64,000 nucleotides of DNA from Piscicola geometra (Eukaryota > Annelida > Clitellata > Hirudinida > Piscicolidae): NCBI GenBank assembly GCA_943735955.1, contig OX030960.1:9552788-9616787 (forward strand), written 5' to 3'. The notes below the pieces were generated by a model that ran no database searches, was not told the DNA's origin, and worked only from the letters and a program-made list of their open reading frames with translations. A program made the translations under genes and the position numbers. The stretch's first letter is position 1; the number at the start of each line of letters is the position of its first letter. Positions 13,501 through 25,319 of the stretch are shown here, in pieces.

Positions 13501-14721
13501 TCCAAAGAGCAGCCACCACCCAACCACCCAACAAGCACCCACCACCCAACCATCCAACAAGCAGCCACCACCCAACCATCCAAAGGGCAGCCACCACCCA
13601 ACCATCCAAAGGGCACCCACCACCCAACCATCCAACAAGCAGCCACCACCCAACCATCCAAAGAGCAGCCACCACCCAACCACCCAGCAAGCACCCACCA
13701 CCCAACCATCCAAAGGGCACCCACCACCCAACCATCCAAAGGGCACCCACCACCCAACCATCCAAAGGGCACCCACCACCCAACCATCCAAAGGGCAGCC
13801 ACCACCTAACCATCCAAAGGGCACCCACCACCCAACCATCCAAAGGGCACCCACCACCCAACCATCCAAAGGGCACCCACCACCCAACCATCCAAAGGGC
13901 AGCCACCACCCAACCACCCAGCAAGCACCCACCACCCAACCATCCAAAGGGCAGCCACCACCCAACCATCCAACAAGCAGCCACCACCCGACCATCCAAA
14001 GGGCAGCCACCACCCAACCATCTCCAAATATCTCTTACAGTCAAGTTCACAAAAGGTCATGAAAAGTCGACCGACTTTCAGCCAATGAGCATCCACCAAT
14101 ACGAACCAGGTCACTCATCGATCGCCATTGCAGAAGATCTCCATGTTAGTAGCTAGAAATAATGAAAATGTGAATTTAAATAATAAAAAGTTAAACACTT
14201 TTTAATGATTTAAAGGATGAATATTTTCTTATAATTTAAAAATGGCCATTATTGTTGGATCAAATGAATGCTGAAACGTTGCAGGAGCCCAAGGAGTTCA
14301 ACCCGCCGATCTGCAAGCCTGGAGACCTCTGCCATTAGTTCGTCTGCTCGAGCATTCAATTAATCGAATTGTATTTACAAATACAAATACAAATACCATG
14401 GGCGGCGATCCTGGGGGGGTCCTGGGGTCAGGATCGCTGCCCATGTAAAAGGGTATTTAAATAAGCAAAGAATATTTTTGTTTTAGACAGATATCACTAT
14501 AACTACACATCATGGGCGGCGATCCTGCGGTCAGGAACCCCTCAGGATCGCCGCCCATGTATTTGTTAAATACATATACATATACAAATACAAATACAAA
14601 TAGTTCATTGTGTGATGAAACCCAATTATAAATAAATAACAGTCATAAAAACCACACGAACTTCCTTTTCCAGTTCGGACAACAGTGACAGCTTGAAGTT
14701 CAGAATAAAGAAGTCCGAGCC

Positions 14722-14803
<82 letters not shown>

Positions 14804-17800
14804 CCATCTTCCCTTTCCAGCAACGGCCACTGCACTAGTGGGGCAAACGGAAGCGACATAAATTATGCAAATGACGAGAATTCTATGAATATTTATAAGG
14901 TGATTATGAAGGGCGGAGACATTCCGAGGGAGGGACTCAAGTCGCACGTGGAATTGAAAAAAGGTTGGGGTTAATATTTAAGACATAAACGTCCAAATAT
15001 AGTTATATTCAAAACTATATAATAATAAATAAAAATATAAATTTGAAAAATAAAATGAAAAACCTGCTCAGACCAATGTGACCACCCGCAGCGAAGACCT
15101 TCCCTGGCCACTTTGGCAAGGAGTCAGACGCCTCCCTTGGCAGCATCGAGGAGACCTTGAACCAGGCTGTCAATGAACTGAAACTGACCACCAGGCTGCT
15201 AGGCAACCAACAGAGGGATGGTTATGATAGTAGTTCTTACAGCAAGCCCTCCAAGGCCCGACTGGAAAAGGAAATGGAGATTCTGGCGCGTCGGAGAGAA
15301 GTGGTAGGCGCATTTGTTTATGAGACATTTGGTGTTTTCGCAGGATTGGTGTTTTTGCAGTGATGGGAATGTATGATGTATCACCTAGTAGGATGTCGAT
15401 TGCTCATCGTTGTGGTGTAATTGCCAGTGTTGTGACAGCGACAAAAAAAACAAATTTGCCCCGACCTTTACCTTTTTCATGGTTATTTCTTCGGTTATTA
15501 TTTGCACACTTTTCCAACTGATTTCCCTTCCTAGCAAACATTTTTTCCCTGGTACTTCCACCAGGTAGCTGACCACTTTCAGTAAATTAAACTTAAAATC
15601 TCTCCTTCTTCCTTCGTCTAACCCTCTACACTTTCTCGCCTCATCTCTCTGCACGTGCATCTTTCTCCACCACACGCAGCTCTCTTCAGCATCTTTTCCT
15701 AATTAACCTTTGTTACTTTGGTTACCAGCATTAGGCCATTCTCTTCTTCAAAGACCACCGCATAAAAGCATCTTTATTTTAAGCTACTCAATTATTTATG
15801 GATATTTATAATTTTATTTTTAAGAATTTAATTGTTAAAATATTTTAATGATCCTTGAAAACTTTAATTATTTATTCAAATTTTATTTCTTTTGCATAAC
15901 ATGAAACCACTTTCGACAGGAGAATCTTCTGGAGGTGGAGAAGATGAGGAGGAGGGAGAAGGAGGAGAAGAGGAATGCAGAGAGGAGACACAACGACTTC
16001 CTGCTGTAATCCATCCCCCTTTGCACTCGCATCCCATTCATTCACGCCATCAATTTGCACTACCCATTCGCTAATCAGTTCAACAAATATTTTTTTATAC
16101 AACTCAAGTATTGTCAATAAGTTATTTTCGATTCTTAAACACTTTGAAGACTTAAATATTTTGCCAAAAAGCGAAATTCACTTGGCAAACAACATTCGGA
16201 ATCACCACTTGAACCTTGCAGGCCGAAGGACAAGTCCCCAGTGCGACTGAACCGCTACGAGAACACCAGCGTCGCCGAAACGTCTGTGCACTCAAGGCGT
16301 CTGGACAACTATGCTGTCGTCATGTACAACTTCACTGCCAAGTCCGCAAGGTTGCATGATGATGATGACTGGAAATGAATTAATCAAAACTCTTTATTTA
16401 AAGCATGTTTTTAAATAAATAAAAACTATGAAATTAATTGAAAAATCTTAAGCGCACGTATTCCAAGCGAACCTCGAGATCTTCTGCAAAGTGTTCCTCC
16501 TTCTCTCCCACGCAGGGAGTTGTCGGTCTTGAAGGGGGACAGGGTGGCCGTTCTGCGGAGGGTGGACCGCAACTGGTGGGAGGCGGAAAAAGGCGGCGTG
16601 GTTGGAATCGTTCCTGTCACGTACGTTAAGGTAGCTCAAACTTTAATTTTTTGTAATGTTTAAATTTACAATTTATTTAGTTTTTAAATAGATTTTTATT
16701 ACAATTTTGTATCTTTTTACAAAACTGTTTTCTAACACTGCGTAACACCACGTAATCTACAGTTAGTGAGGGAGATAGAGGACTTGAAGAAACTGCTTCC
16801 TTCAGCCTCCTCCTCTTCATACTCCTCATCATCCAAGAAACACTACCCCGTTGCCAAGGCTCTGTTCGACTTTGAAACCAACTACCCCACAGAACTGCCC
16901 ATCAAAAAGGTTAATCGATATTTTAAAAGTTCTTCTTCACAAAGAAATTCAGTTTTTGTAGGGTTTTAAGCTCAATAACACATACCTCTATGGATAAATA
17001 GATGAGGGAGGTATAAAATCCATCGATTTGAAAATGTTCAATGTGTCTACACAGGACTTGATAACCACTAGCGACTCCAAATGCTGACACTAAAATGAAC
17101 TCTAGGGCGAAAATAACTTCCCCATATGGAACAATTTTTTTATATCTTCTACTCTTTTTAGTATTAAAGAACACAAGACCTGCAGTGGCGAAACTCCTAG
17201 CTATAACAAAGTCAATCACTTGCTCCTTCCCTCGACAGGGCGAAAGACTGACCTTGCTGAGGAAGATCGACGATGAGTGGCTGGAGGTCAGATCCAGAAA
17301 TGGTCAGGGGGCGGTGCCATCTTCGTACATCCAGCCAATCACAGACGAGTACGAGAATGACGTCATGACATGCCTGTCTTCCAGAACTGTCACTCCTTCC
17401 TTCTATGGTTTGAAAAATACTCAATCATTATTATCCTCATCATTTCAATGAGTCTCATCATCATCATCATCATCATCTCAGCTATCATCATCCTCATCAT
17501 CACCTAGCTATCATCATAATCATCATCACCACCTAGCTATCATCATAATCATCATCATCACCTAGCTATCATCATAATCTTTTAAAACTTTTTCGACAAG
17601 TTTATAAATGTAAAGGAACGTGATAATGACTTTCATCAATCTCAAAAAACTCAAACTCGAACTTTGCAGGCGGTCACGACAGGCTGCAGACCACCTCTCC
17701 AGCTGGCTCCATGTATTCCACCACGAGCAACGTTCCAACCCTCCCATCGGCTCCTCGATCCCCCGTTGGTTCTCAGCGATCTGCCAGCGTCCTCTCCGAC

Positions 17801-20024
17801 TTTCCCGCCCTCGACGCATCCCTGGCCAGTCTCCAACAAGACATCATCGACACGGGAAAACAACAACATGCAAAACGAAATTCACAACAACACTCACAAC
17901 AACCCACACAACAGCTCACAACACAACACAAAGAACTCAGCAGCTTACGCTACACTCCACAACCAGAACAAGACGAGCAACAACGTAAACAAGAACTTAT
18001 CGACAGATACAACTCAATTCTACGCAAACAACAACAACAACAACAATACCAACAAATTCCCAAACTGCAACAACTACTTTCCCCTCTCCCTGCACAACAA
18101 GTCAACAGCGTTCAAAGCATCTATAACCAAAATAATTACAACAACAACAACAACATTACAAACCAAAACAGCACTGCTAACTTCAACAACAACAAAAACT
18201 ACACCAACAACAACTTCAACAACAACAACTACACCAACAACAACTTCAACAACTACACCAGCATGGTTCGCTCAAACACTTCGGAGTTCTCGAACCACAC
18301 GCAGACGATCTTCGCCTCTCCCGAGAGATACATCAGCCAGCACGGCCCACGTTAATAAATACAATATTTGTTTTAAACTTTAAAATAGTACTAACATGTG
18401 GTTAAACATTTCAATGTATGTGCATAACCCGTAAATGTCAAACTAACAATTGATCAAGGTCTACAAGTTATAGATACTATCATCCATTATAGAATGTCAT
18501 TGTCTCATTGTCGTAGTGTTTCCTCACTGACTGCCCATCACTCATTTTAAATTATTAATTTCAGTGAACGAGAACAATGGTTACTTTGAGTCTAAAAATT
18601 TAGACAGCCGTCAATACAACAGCCACTACCACACCAACACTCTCAACCCAACTTCACAACTGAATGTTAAAGATCAACACAACAACATCAACCACTTAAA
18701 CAACAACAACCCTCTCGACAACCAGAGCAACAGTAGATTCAACACTATAAGTTACCAAAGAATCAACAACCCCAACCAAAGATACGCCAGCTCCTTCAAC
18801 AACAACGCTAGCAACAACACAAGCACCAACACCATTAGAAACACCTACAACAGCACCAACACCATTCCTGGACAAGAATTGGTAACACTCAAACCAATCA
18901 AACTGCAAGCCCTTCTCCCCCCTGACTACTCAAAGCTCTACAATAGCAACAACATCAACAACAACAGCAACATCAACAACATCAACAATAACATCAACAA
19001 AATAGAACGTAACGTCCTTCGCAACAGCATGATAATCAACAGAAAAACTCCAGACGATGTCTACAACAACACCACAAATTACAACCGTTCAGATCTCAAC
19101 AGAAGTTTCAACAACTACAACAACAACTACGACAACAACCACAACAAATATGAGATTCTAAACAACAACAACAACTTCAACAAAACTAATAAAAACGCAT
19201 TCATTCCGTCTAGAGAAAAACTTTTGGACGCCAGCAACAGTGAGGTATCGAGCAACCATAGCAACTCTACACTCAACATCAGCAACGGCAGGTACCATAG
19301 CAACGTTGTCCTCAGCACCACTGACGCACCGCTGAGGGGCAGTCTGCCAGCGCGACAAAGAGACTCACAAAGGAGGATAAGCACCCTGACAAACAGGAAC
19401 TCTACCAAGTTCAAGAACAAGTTTGTGACGCTGGTTTTTTTTAATAAAATGTTTTTTTTCGTTTTTTAGAAGCTGTTGGGTGATGCTCATATTCATATTG
19501 GAATATTTTTAGAGTTTGGGTTTGAATTTTAAAATACAATCGATGCACTCATCAGCCACATGAATTTTTATCTGATTGACCACAACCACAACAACCACCT
19601 CCTGCAGCCACCACAACCACCACAACCACCTTCTGCAGCCACCACAACCACAACAACCACCTCCTGCAGCCACCACAACCACCACAACCACCTTCTGCAG
19701 CCACCACAACCACCTTCTGCAGCCACCACAACCACCACAACCACTACAACCACCTTCTGCAGCTACCACAACCACTACAACCACCTTCTGCAACCACTAC
19801 AACCACCTTCTGCAGCCACCACAACCACCACAACCACTACAACCACCTTCTGCAGCTACCGTGTCCTGAACGAGTTCCTCCCTCAGAACACTGACGAGTT
19901 GAAGTTGAGGCGTGGTGACGTCATCAAAGTGATGGAGAAGTGCAGGGATGGGTGGTGGGTGGGTGTTTCCATGGAGACGGGTAACATGGGCATCTTTCCT
20001 GGCAACCACGTCTGCATGATCTGA
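10591..20024 (+). CDS. SORBS: SORBS-family adaptor (vinexin/CAP/ArgBP2 type): SoHo region plus three SH3 domains; 5' exon(s) missing
   Basis: Fifteen exons: 10591-10680, 11294-11468, 12111-12138, 14041-14144, 14285-14337, 14674-14963, 15092-15303, 15920-16005, 16222-16350, 16516-16630, 16763-16909, 17239-17407, 17670-18350, 18565-19420, 19856-20024. All phases chain into about 1100 codons to the TGA at 20022. SoHo-type motifs: [17 protein letters not shown] (~aa 115-131) and [16 protein letters not shown] (~220-236), which I match to IYEYQPGKSS and IYKSVLEGGDIPLQGL of SORBS1. Poly-Gln (27) lies between them. A Lys/Arg/Glu-rich helix follows (~318-345), then SH3-1 ([10 protein letters not shown]...NWWEAEKG...PVTYV, ~373-427), SH3-2 ([10 protein letters not shown]...GAVPSSYIQ, ~454-512), an Asn/Gln-rich linker of about 510 residues, and SH3-3 ([20 protein letters not shown]...MGIFPGNHV) at the end. 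SORBS proteins link vinculin-containing adhesions to actin and signalling; that role here is inferred. The 5' exons and first junctions are the least certain. Confidence 0.93.
10684..11152 (+). repeat. GGATG(G)-rich array directly after a SORBS splice donor
   Basis: About 470 bp of GGGATGGATGGGTGATGGATG-type units, roughly 8-22 bp with higher-order structure, starting three bases after the gtgaat donor at 10681. Open frames of Trp/Gly/Asp/Met (plus) and Pro/His/Ser/Ile (minus) are artefacts. Confidence 0.95.
11469..12110 (+). other. SORBS intron between exons 2 and 3
   Basis: AT-rich, no repeat array. A weak candidate exon near 11660-11710 has no fitting splice sites. Confidence 0.5.
12246..14030 (+). 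repeat. 1.8-kb, 26-bp minisatellite in a SORBS intron, ending beside an acceptor
   Basis: About 68 copies of a C/A-rich 26-bp unit containing caagcacccaccacccaacc. Most left-hand copies carry caacaagcac; right-hand copies increasingly carry caaagggcac or cagcc, so the array is a mosaic of variant types. It ends about ten bases before the acceptor tatctcttacag at 14040. Since 26 is not a multiple of three, all three minus frames are traversed without stops, giving overlapping Gly/Trp/Leu/Val ORFs of up to 404 codons; these are artefacts. Confidence 0.97.
14371..14600. mobile_element. Small foldback (inverted-repeat) element in a SORBS intron
   Basis: Two copies of a GC-rich hairpin sit in AT-rich intron DNA. 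Copy 1: arms CATGGGCGGCGATCCTG at 14397-14413 and its complement (one mismatch) at 14429-14445. Copy 2: the same arm at 14511-14527 and a perfect complement at 14543-14559. Flanks extend the symmetry: caaatacaaatac on the left and gtatttgttaaatac on the right. This resembles a foldback or MITE-like element; no coding capacity and no target-site duplication was identified. Confidence 0.6.
14723..14803 (+). repeat. Exonic (CAA)27 encoding 27 glutamines in SORBS
   Basis: Pure CAA run in the exon at 14674-14963, in frame between SEP and PSSLSSNG. All codons are CAA with no CAG interruption, so it should be length-polymorphic. Confidence 0.95.
15304..15919 (+). other. SORBS intron between exons 7 and 8
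   Basis: Unique AT-rich sequence. A 96-codon minus-strand ORF at 15385-15675 has no recognisable content. Confidence 0.5.
17440..17580 (+). repeat. ATCATC/CTAGCTATCATC repeat in a SORBS intron
   Basis: A CAT trinucleotide run interleaved with four copies of agctatcatcat-type units (about 38-40 bp period), starting about 30 bp after the donor at 17408. Confidence 0.85.
19597..19855 (+). repeat. Tandem array of 3' splice-site-like units before the last SORBS exon
   Basis: Irregular 22-53-bp units, each ending caccttctgcag or cctcctgcag, followed by c-caccacaaccac. Eight carry an intact TGCAG (candidate exon starts at 19608, 19639, 19670, 19701, 19723, 19763, 19816 and 19856); one more is degenerate (ctgcaa). 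The last is the acceptor used in my SORBS model. The frame of the real exon is open upstream to 19560. Confidence 0.9.
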
Positions 20025-22330
20025 TGAGAGGGGCGGGTGTGGTGGCTTTGTTTTGAAGGTTCACTTTGGTCATGCATTTGATTGGTGTGGATATTCTCCA
20101 GAGGAAGTTGATTCATCTTTCCACCACAAGATCTTCTCAGCGATCTCTTAGATGCTTTTGATGCTTTCTTTTATTTCTACAAGAATTCTAATCAAGTGAA
20201 AAATTCCAAATGTTAACGATAAAACTAACTTTCGAAAACCTATAATTTATAATTGTCTGGGAAATAATTGTTTTTTGAGCCCTTCTTTCGGATGTAATTT
20301 CTTTAACCGTCATTTAAAACTCTGAAGCAGCCAATAACAATACTTCGGAGTAAGGCATCACAGCAAAAAAAGATGCAAACTTCCAATTAAATAATGTGTA
20401 ATCATGAAAATATTTGATCATAACTTTTTATGACAATTTTGCGTAAATGCAACTTGAGTTACTTTCCAAACCATGATCTACCCTTGTAGTTTCGTTAGCT
20501 TCGTTTCAACTGATTACTTTCGTTTTGCATTGCTGTTTGATTTTTGAGTTCGCTTTTTAGGCTCCATAGTATTTCTACGTAGAAGTTCTTGGTAGTTGAG
20601 TTAGTTGTTGCAGAACTGGTTCACACTTTGATTTAAGATCTAGTCAGAACTTCAATAACTTTCAAAGCAGGTCGCCAATATATTTGCGAGTTGCGTTGGT
20701 TGCAAATGCTCTAGATGCCTTTCCCGCCTATCGAAATGACATTTCAAACCATTTTTGTAACATCATTGCACAACAAATCAATTTATTTTGTTTATTTATG
20801 GGATTTTCAGATTTAATTTGTAAAAATTGATTTATAAAAGTGAAAGTTTTAAACCATACACTTTGTAAACTTCTATTCCAAAATTAATTTCTCACCACCA
20901 GATGGCTCTAGCATTTCCTCCTCACACTTGAAGTAGCTTTTCTCGATGTTTGATGTTGTGTGTACCTTACTGACGGCTTCATTCATTTATATAGCGACCA
21001 ACTTCCTATCCTTTCCAAACTCCGTGGCTTTCTATTTAATGCATTCGTTTTGCTGTAAAACACTCAAGTTCACTACGAAAAGTTTCTGAGAATGGCTTAT
21101 TCAACACCAAAAACGATTGCTTCTAAGTAGCCTTTGACCTATTCTTATGATATTCGTGTTATTCACTTTGTTTTTCCGAATTAGACACTCCAAACAAAGA
21201 CCATTTCACGTTCGTTCGACGTTTTCAACCGAAGCTTCACCTGCGCCTTATACACAGTCGGTGGGTGTTTCAGCGCTTTCAGTGTCCTTTCGAAGCTACG
21301 CTTTCCTCGCAGCACCAAGGAGCACCATTCACTTCAGATTCAACCTCGCTCTTCTTCGGAGGCTTTTGTGCTTCGTTCGCATCAACAATAAAGTTTCGTT
21401 CTTTTAACTTCGTTTCGTTGCTCGAAGGAATGAGACTCGAACTAATTAAATGTAAAATAATGTTTCTTAAACTTGAAGGGTTAATTTGTAACATTTGATA
21501 ATGATAGGGCCCACAGCCAACTACTAGTCCCAAACGACAAATAGCTAAAAAATAAATAAATAAAATAATGATAACAATAATTTCTCAATTCCAAGTCGAC
21601 TTCTTTATGAGACAAAAAACAAAACGATTTGAGACGCCTTGGTAAGAAATGGCGTCACAAAACCGGACCAAGGGACAACACCAGAGCATACATCTCAACA
21701 ACAAAAACGAAAAAAAATAAATATAAATTCATAAAAATAAATATTATTATTATTGTTGGCATTGTTCCACCGTTGCATTCTCAAGACTGGTCGTTGAGAA
21801 GAACCACGGCGATTCCAAGACTGCTCGTAACTCAAGTTTTTCGGAACAGGACTTCCTTTTTGTAGCGGAAATACTTGACTTCGGAAATAAAAAGATTTAT
21901 GGTTGCATGCAACTTTCACGGGAGCAATACGATTTGTCGATGCTTCTATTCATTTCACGATGGGTTTGCAGGAAAGATTTTAGAAGGAGTTCTGTTAGTT
22001 CGTAGGGTGGGAATGCTTCAAGTGGGTTGCAAAGGCAGCAGGAACAAGCATTGATCGTCGGTTTTCAAAGCGATAAGAATAGTAGGAACCGTATTAAGTT
22101 TGATTATCACTTCTCTTCAAAAGCTCACAAGCAGTAAAGAATGTTGATCATTTGCGAAGTTGGAAACCAGTTAAATAAATCAGAATCTACATTGTATCCA
22201 AAAGAGCAGTATCAATGATTCAACTGTTAAAACATGTATCAAATAAATGAGAATTCAACAGTGTTTCAACGGTGTGTAATGTTCGAGTGTGAAGCGTTTG
22301 CGACTCCGCAGGAAAGGCACAGAAAGCGAG
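20025..22330. other. Intergenic sequence downstream of SORBS
   Basis: AT-rich unique sequence; the SORBS 3' UTR presumably starts here. Short ORFs at 21147-21407 and 21265-21498 have no recognisable content. I see no gene. Confidence 0.5.
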
Positions 22331-22335
22331 GAAAG

Positions 22336-22750
22336 ATGGAGCGGTGGAGGAAGGAAGACAGCGTGGTGGAGAGGGGAGGAAGGAAGACAACGTGGTGGAG
22401 CGGTGGAGGAAGGAAGACAACGTGATGGAGCGGTGGAGGAAGGAAGACAACGTGGTGGAGAGGGGAGGAAGGAAGAACAACGTGGTGGAGAGGGGAGGAA
22501 GGAAGACAACGTGGTGGAGAGGGGAGGAAGAAAGACAACGTGGTGGAGAGGGGAGGAAGGAAGACAACGTGGTGGAGAGGGGAGGAAGGAAGACAACGTG
22601 GTGGAGAGGGGAGGAAGGAAGAACAACGTGGTGGAGAGGGGAGGAAGGAAGACAACGTGGTGGAGAGGGGAGGAAGGAAGACAACGTGGTGGAGAAGGGA
22701 GGAATGAAGAACAACGTGGTGGAGAGGGGAGGAAGGGAGAACAACGTGAG
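22336..22750 (+). repeat. 29-bp purine-rich minisatellite
   Basis: About fourteen copies of a unit containing gtggtggagaggggaggaag plus a-gacaac, with aag/aac length variants. Open frames on both strands follow from the repeat. Confidence 0.95.
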
Positions 22751-22810
22751 AGGAAGGCTGATTTATTCGGGAAATGAAGAGATCTTCCGATAAGGAGCCT
22801 GTCTGTTTTA

Positions 22811-23332
22811 GGATGTTTGTGGTTGTTTGTGGCTGTTTGTGGTTGTTGGTGGCTGTTTGTAGTTTTTTATTTGTGGTTGTTTGTGGCTGTTTGTGGCTGT
22901 TTGTGGTTGTTTGTGGTTGTTTGTGGTTATTGGTGGCTGTTTGTAGTTTTTTATTTGTGGTTGTTTGTGGTTGTTTGTGGCTGTTTGTGGTTGTTTGTTG
23001 CTGTTTGTGGCTGTTTGTGGTTGTTTGTGGTTGTTTGTGGTTGTTTGTGGCTGTTTGTGGTTGTTTGTGGTTGTTTGTGGCTGTTTGTGGTTGTTTGTGG
23101 CTGTTTGTGGTTGTTTATTTGTGGTTGTTTGTGGCTGTTTGTGGTTGTTTGTGGCTGTTTGTGGTTGTTTGTGGCTGTTTGTGGCTGTTTGTGGTTGTTT
23201 GTGGTTGTTTGTGGCTGTTTGTGGTTGTTTGTGGCTGTTTGTGGCTGTTTGTGGTTGTTTGTGGCTGTTTGTGGTTGTTTGTGGTTGTTTGTGGTTGTTT
23301 GTGGCTGTTTGTGGCTGTTTGTGGCTGTTTGT
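22811..23332 (+). repeat. 10-bp array tttgtggttg / tttgtggctg
   Basis: About 52 ten-base units alternating irregularly between tttgtggttg and tttgtggctg, with three atttgtgg interruptions. Because 10 is not a multiple of three, all frames are open in turn (Cys/Gly/Leu/Trp/Val on plus; Thr/Asn/His/Lys/Gln/Pro on minus). It begins only about 60 bp from the unrelated 29-bp array. Confidence 0.96.
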
Positions 23333-25319
23333 GCAAATGCAAACGTGTACAAGAATCTTTTCTAGAAAGTTTCAACACGGTATCTTTTCAAGGTTTTCTT
23401 GTGTGGAGGGGCTGGATGAAAGGCTAAGTGGTTCAATAGTGAGATAATCCAACATGCTTAAAGCGAGATACATTCGTGAAGATTGTTTAGGGACTAGCGA
23501 GTTTTCACAGTTTGAGTGTGTGAGAAAGAGAAAAATCTTATGCGTGTGAATGTTCTTCGAAATAGACGTTCGATTCTTAGCAGCGTCATAAATTTGGGAG
23601 AGTTTAACTTGTAGTTTTTGAGTAAAGTCACGTTCAAACTTCGTCACCAAAACTCAGTGAACTGATCAAAGTGACAATTCACGAAAATATATTCCAAACG
23701 GATCAAATTTAGTTTAGGCAAATATCGAAAAATCATTTTTAAAATGAAGAGTGAAGGCTCCCATCATTTGCCTTTCACTGGGTCCTCACGCTGAAGCCAC
23801 ACTTTGTATTTCTGTGGATTTTTCTTATCCTCTTTCTGTCATTGCTTTCAAGATAAGGTCGATCAAATATAATTTTGAACCATTGAAACTTAGATTTTAA
23901 ATCATTGCTACAAAATGAGACATTTTAATTTCCTTATTTGATTCCGATAGATTCAAAAATCTGGCAGTTTTGCCATTCAAACTAACACAGATTTCAAGCG
24001 TTTATGAAGCTTCCAAACACTTGTTTTATCTATTAATGGCACCAAAAAGAAAAGTTTACAAGTTTTATTTCAGTCTCTTTTTTCGTCTTTTGCAATCATA
24101 GCCATTTGGAATTAAATTAGACCTTCTCTGAAATAACGTGAAACTGTATTTTTAAATGTCCACAACTTATTCATCGGCGAACCTAAGGCAGCGATTTTGG
24201 CTTTTTCTAAACGAAGCAACTTGCCTAAAAAAGCCTAATCAAGCGCCACAAATGTTCAAGGTCGTCACGGATGCCTCATAAAGCTTTTCTTGCCTTCACG
24301 ACCAAAAAAAGACCAAGATCATTTTCCATGCAAGAACTTTGAGTTCACATCGTCCATAAAAGTTCGTAATGACCTTCAAAAACCAACCAAGCTTGCAGTC
24401 TTTGAGTTTCCAAAGCAACAGTCGAGATTGAACGAAAAAAACTCGACCACACCACACAGCACATCTTCTCAACGCGTGGAATCAGCGCAGACGTCTATCT
24501 CCGACTCAGCGAAACGCCATATAAATTGCCTGCATTAGCATACACAACACACTCACTCGTTGGCAATATGCAAGCGTGTACCTCGCAAACTGCCTATATA
24601 AGGAAGGGGCGAGAGGCTCTGTTAAATGTTCCAGCAACATTGCATTGAGAAAACTGCGTATGGGAAACTTCGAAGACGATTTAGAGAGTCGATGATAGAA
24701 GTGTGTGGAAAGTGTTGATCGACTGATGCCAATAGTGGTTGAAATCAAAATTACGATACAATTTGAAATTAAAATATTTTGGAAAATAGTTTTTATAAAA
24801 ATTAACTATTTTTGTTAAATTCACTTGCAAAACTTGTTACAAAGTTGTTTTAAATATATAAAAAACTACAAAAATTCGTTGAAATATGACCTTGAATCCC
24901 AACACCTGAAAAAGTTACTGAAAGTTTATAAATATTCGTTGAAATAGTGGCCTTCACGCCTTCCGTTCTGAGCATAAAATCATTTAATCGGCTGTTGAAA
25001 CGGAGTGATGAGCCCGCTAACACATAAAGCTTCTTTGAGCAAACTATAAATCTAGTCATAACTTTCGTTGCAGTGGTACATGTCGGATTGCAGGTGGATC
25101 TTGTTGATCTTGGGTTAAAGTCACCAGAACCGGGCTCGGAAGCCACAACCCTGCCCTTCCACAACATTTCACTTTCTTCTCTTTCCAAATTTATTTCCAA
25201 GCAGCTTTCTTGTTGAATAAATTTTTCGAAATTTCTTGAAATCGAGTAGAATATTAATTTAAAAGTGAAAACGGACCTGCGAGGGTGTGCTTCCTTCGAC
25301 GACCAACAAGCCTCCCCGC
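23333..25319. other. Unique intergenic sequence before the receptor gene
   Basis: No supported exon. Presumably contains the promoter and any 5' UTR of the Cys-loop receptor starting at 25320. Confidence 0.5.

Noticed and set aside
12246..14030. CRISPR-like array
   Set aside because: Repeats are contiguous with no unique spacers, and the window is eukaryotic. The same holds for all other arrays here.
12265..14114. Minus-strand ORFs of up to 404 codons rich in Gly/Trp/Leu/Val
   Set aside because: They are the 26-bp array inside a SORBS intron read backwards in three frames.
18353..18355. TAA at 18353 as the SORBS stop codon
   Set aside because: A donor (CCCAC/gttaat) just before it joins in phase to 18565 and leads to a clear third SH3 domain, as expected for the family. 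A shorter isoform ending here cannot be excluded.
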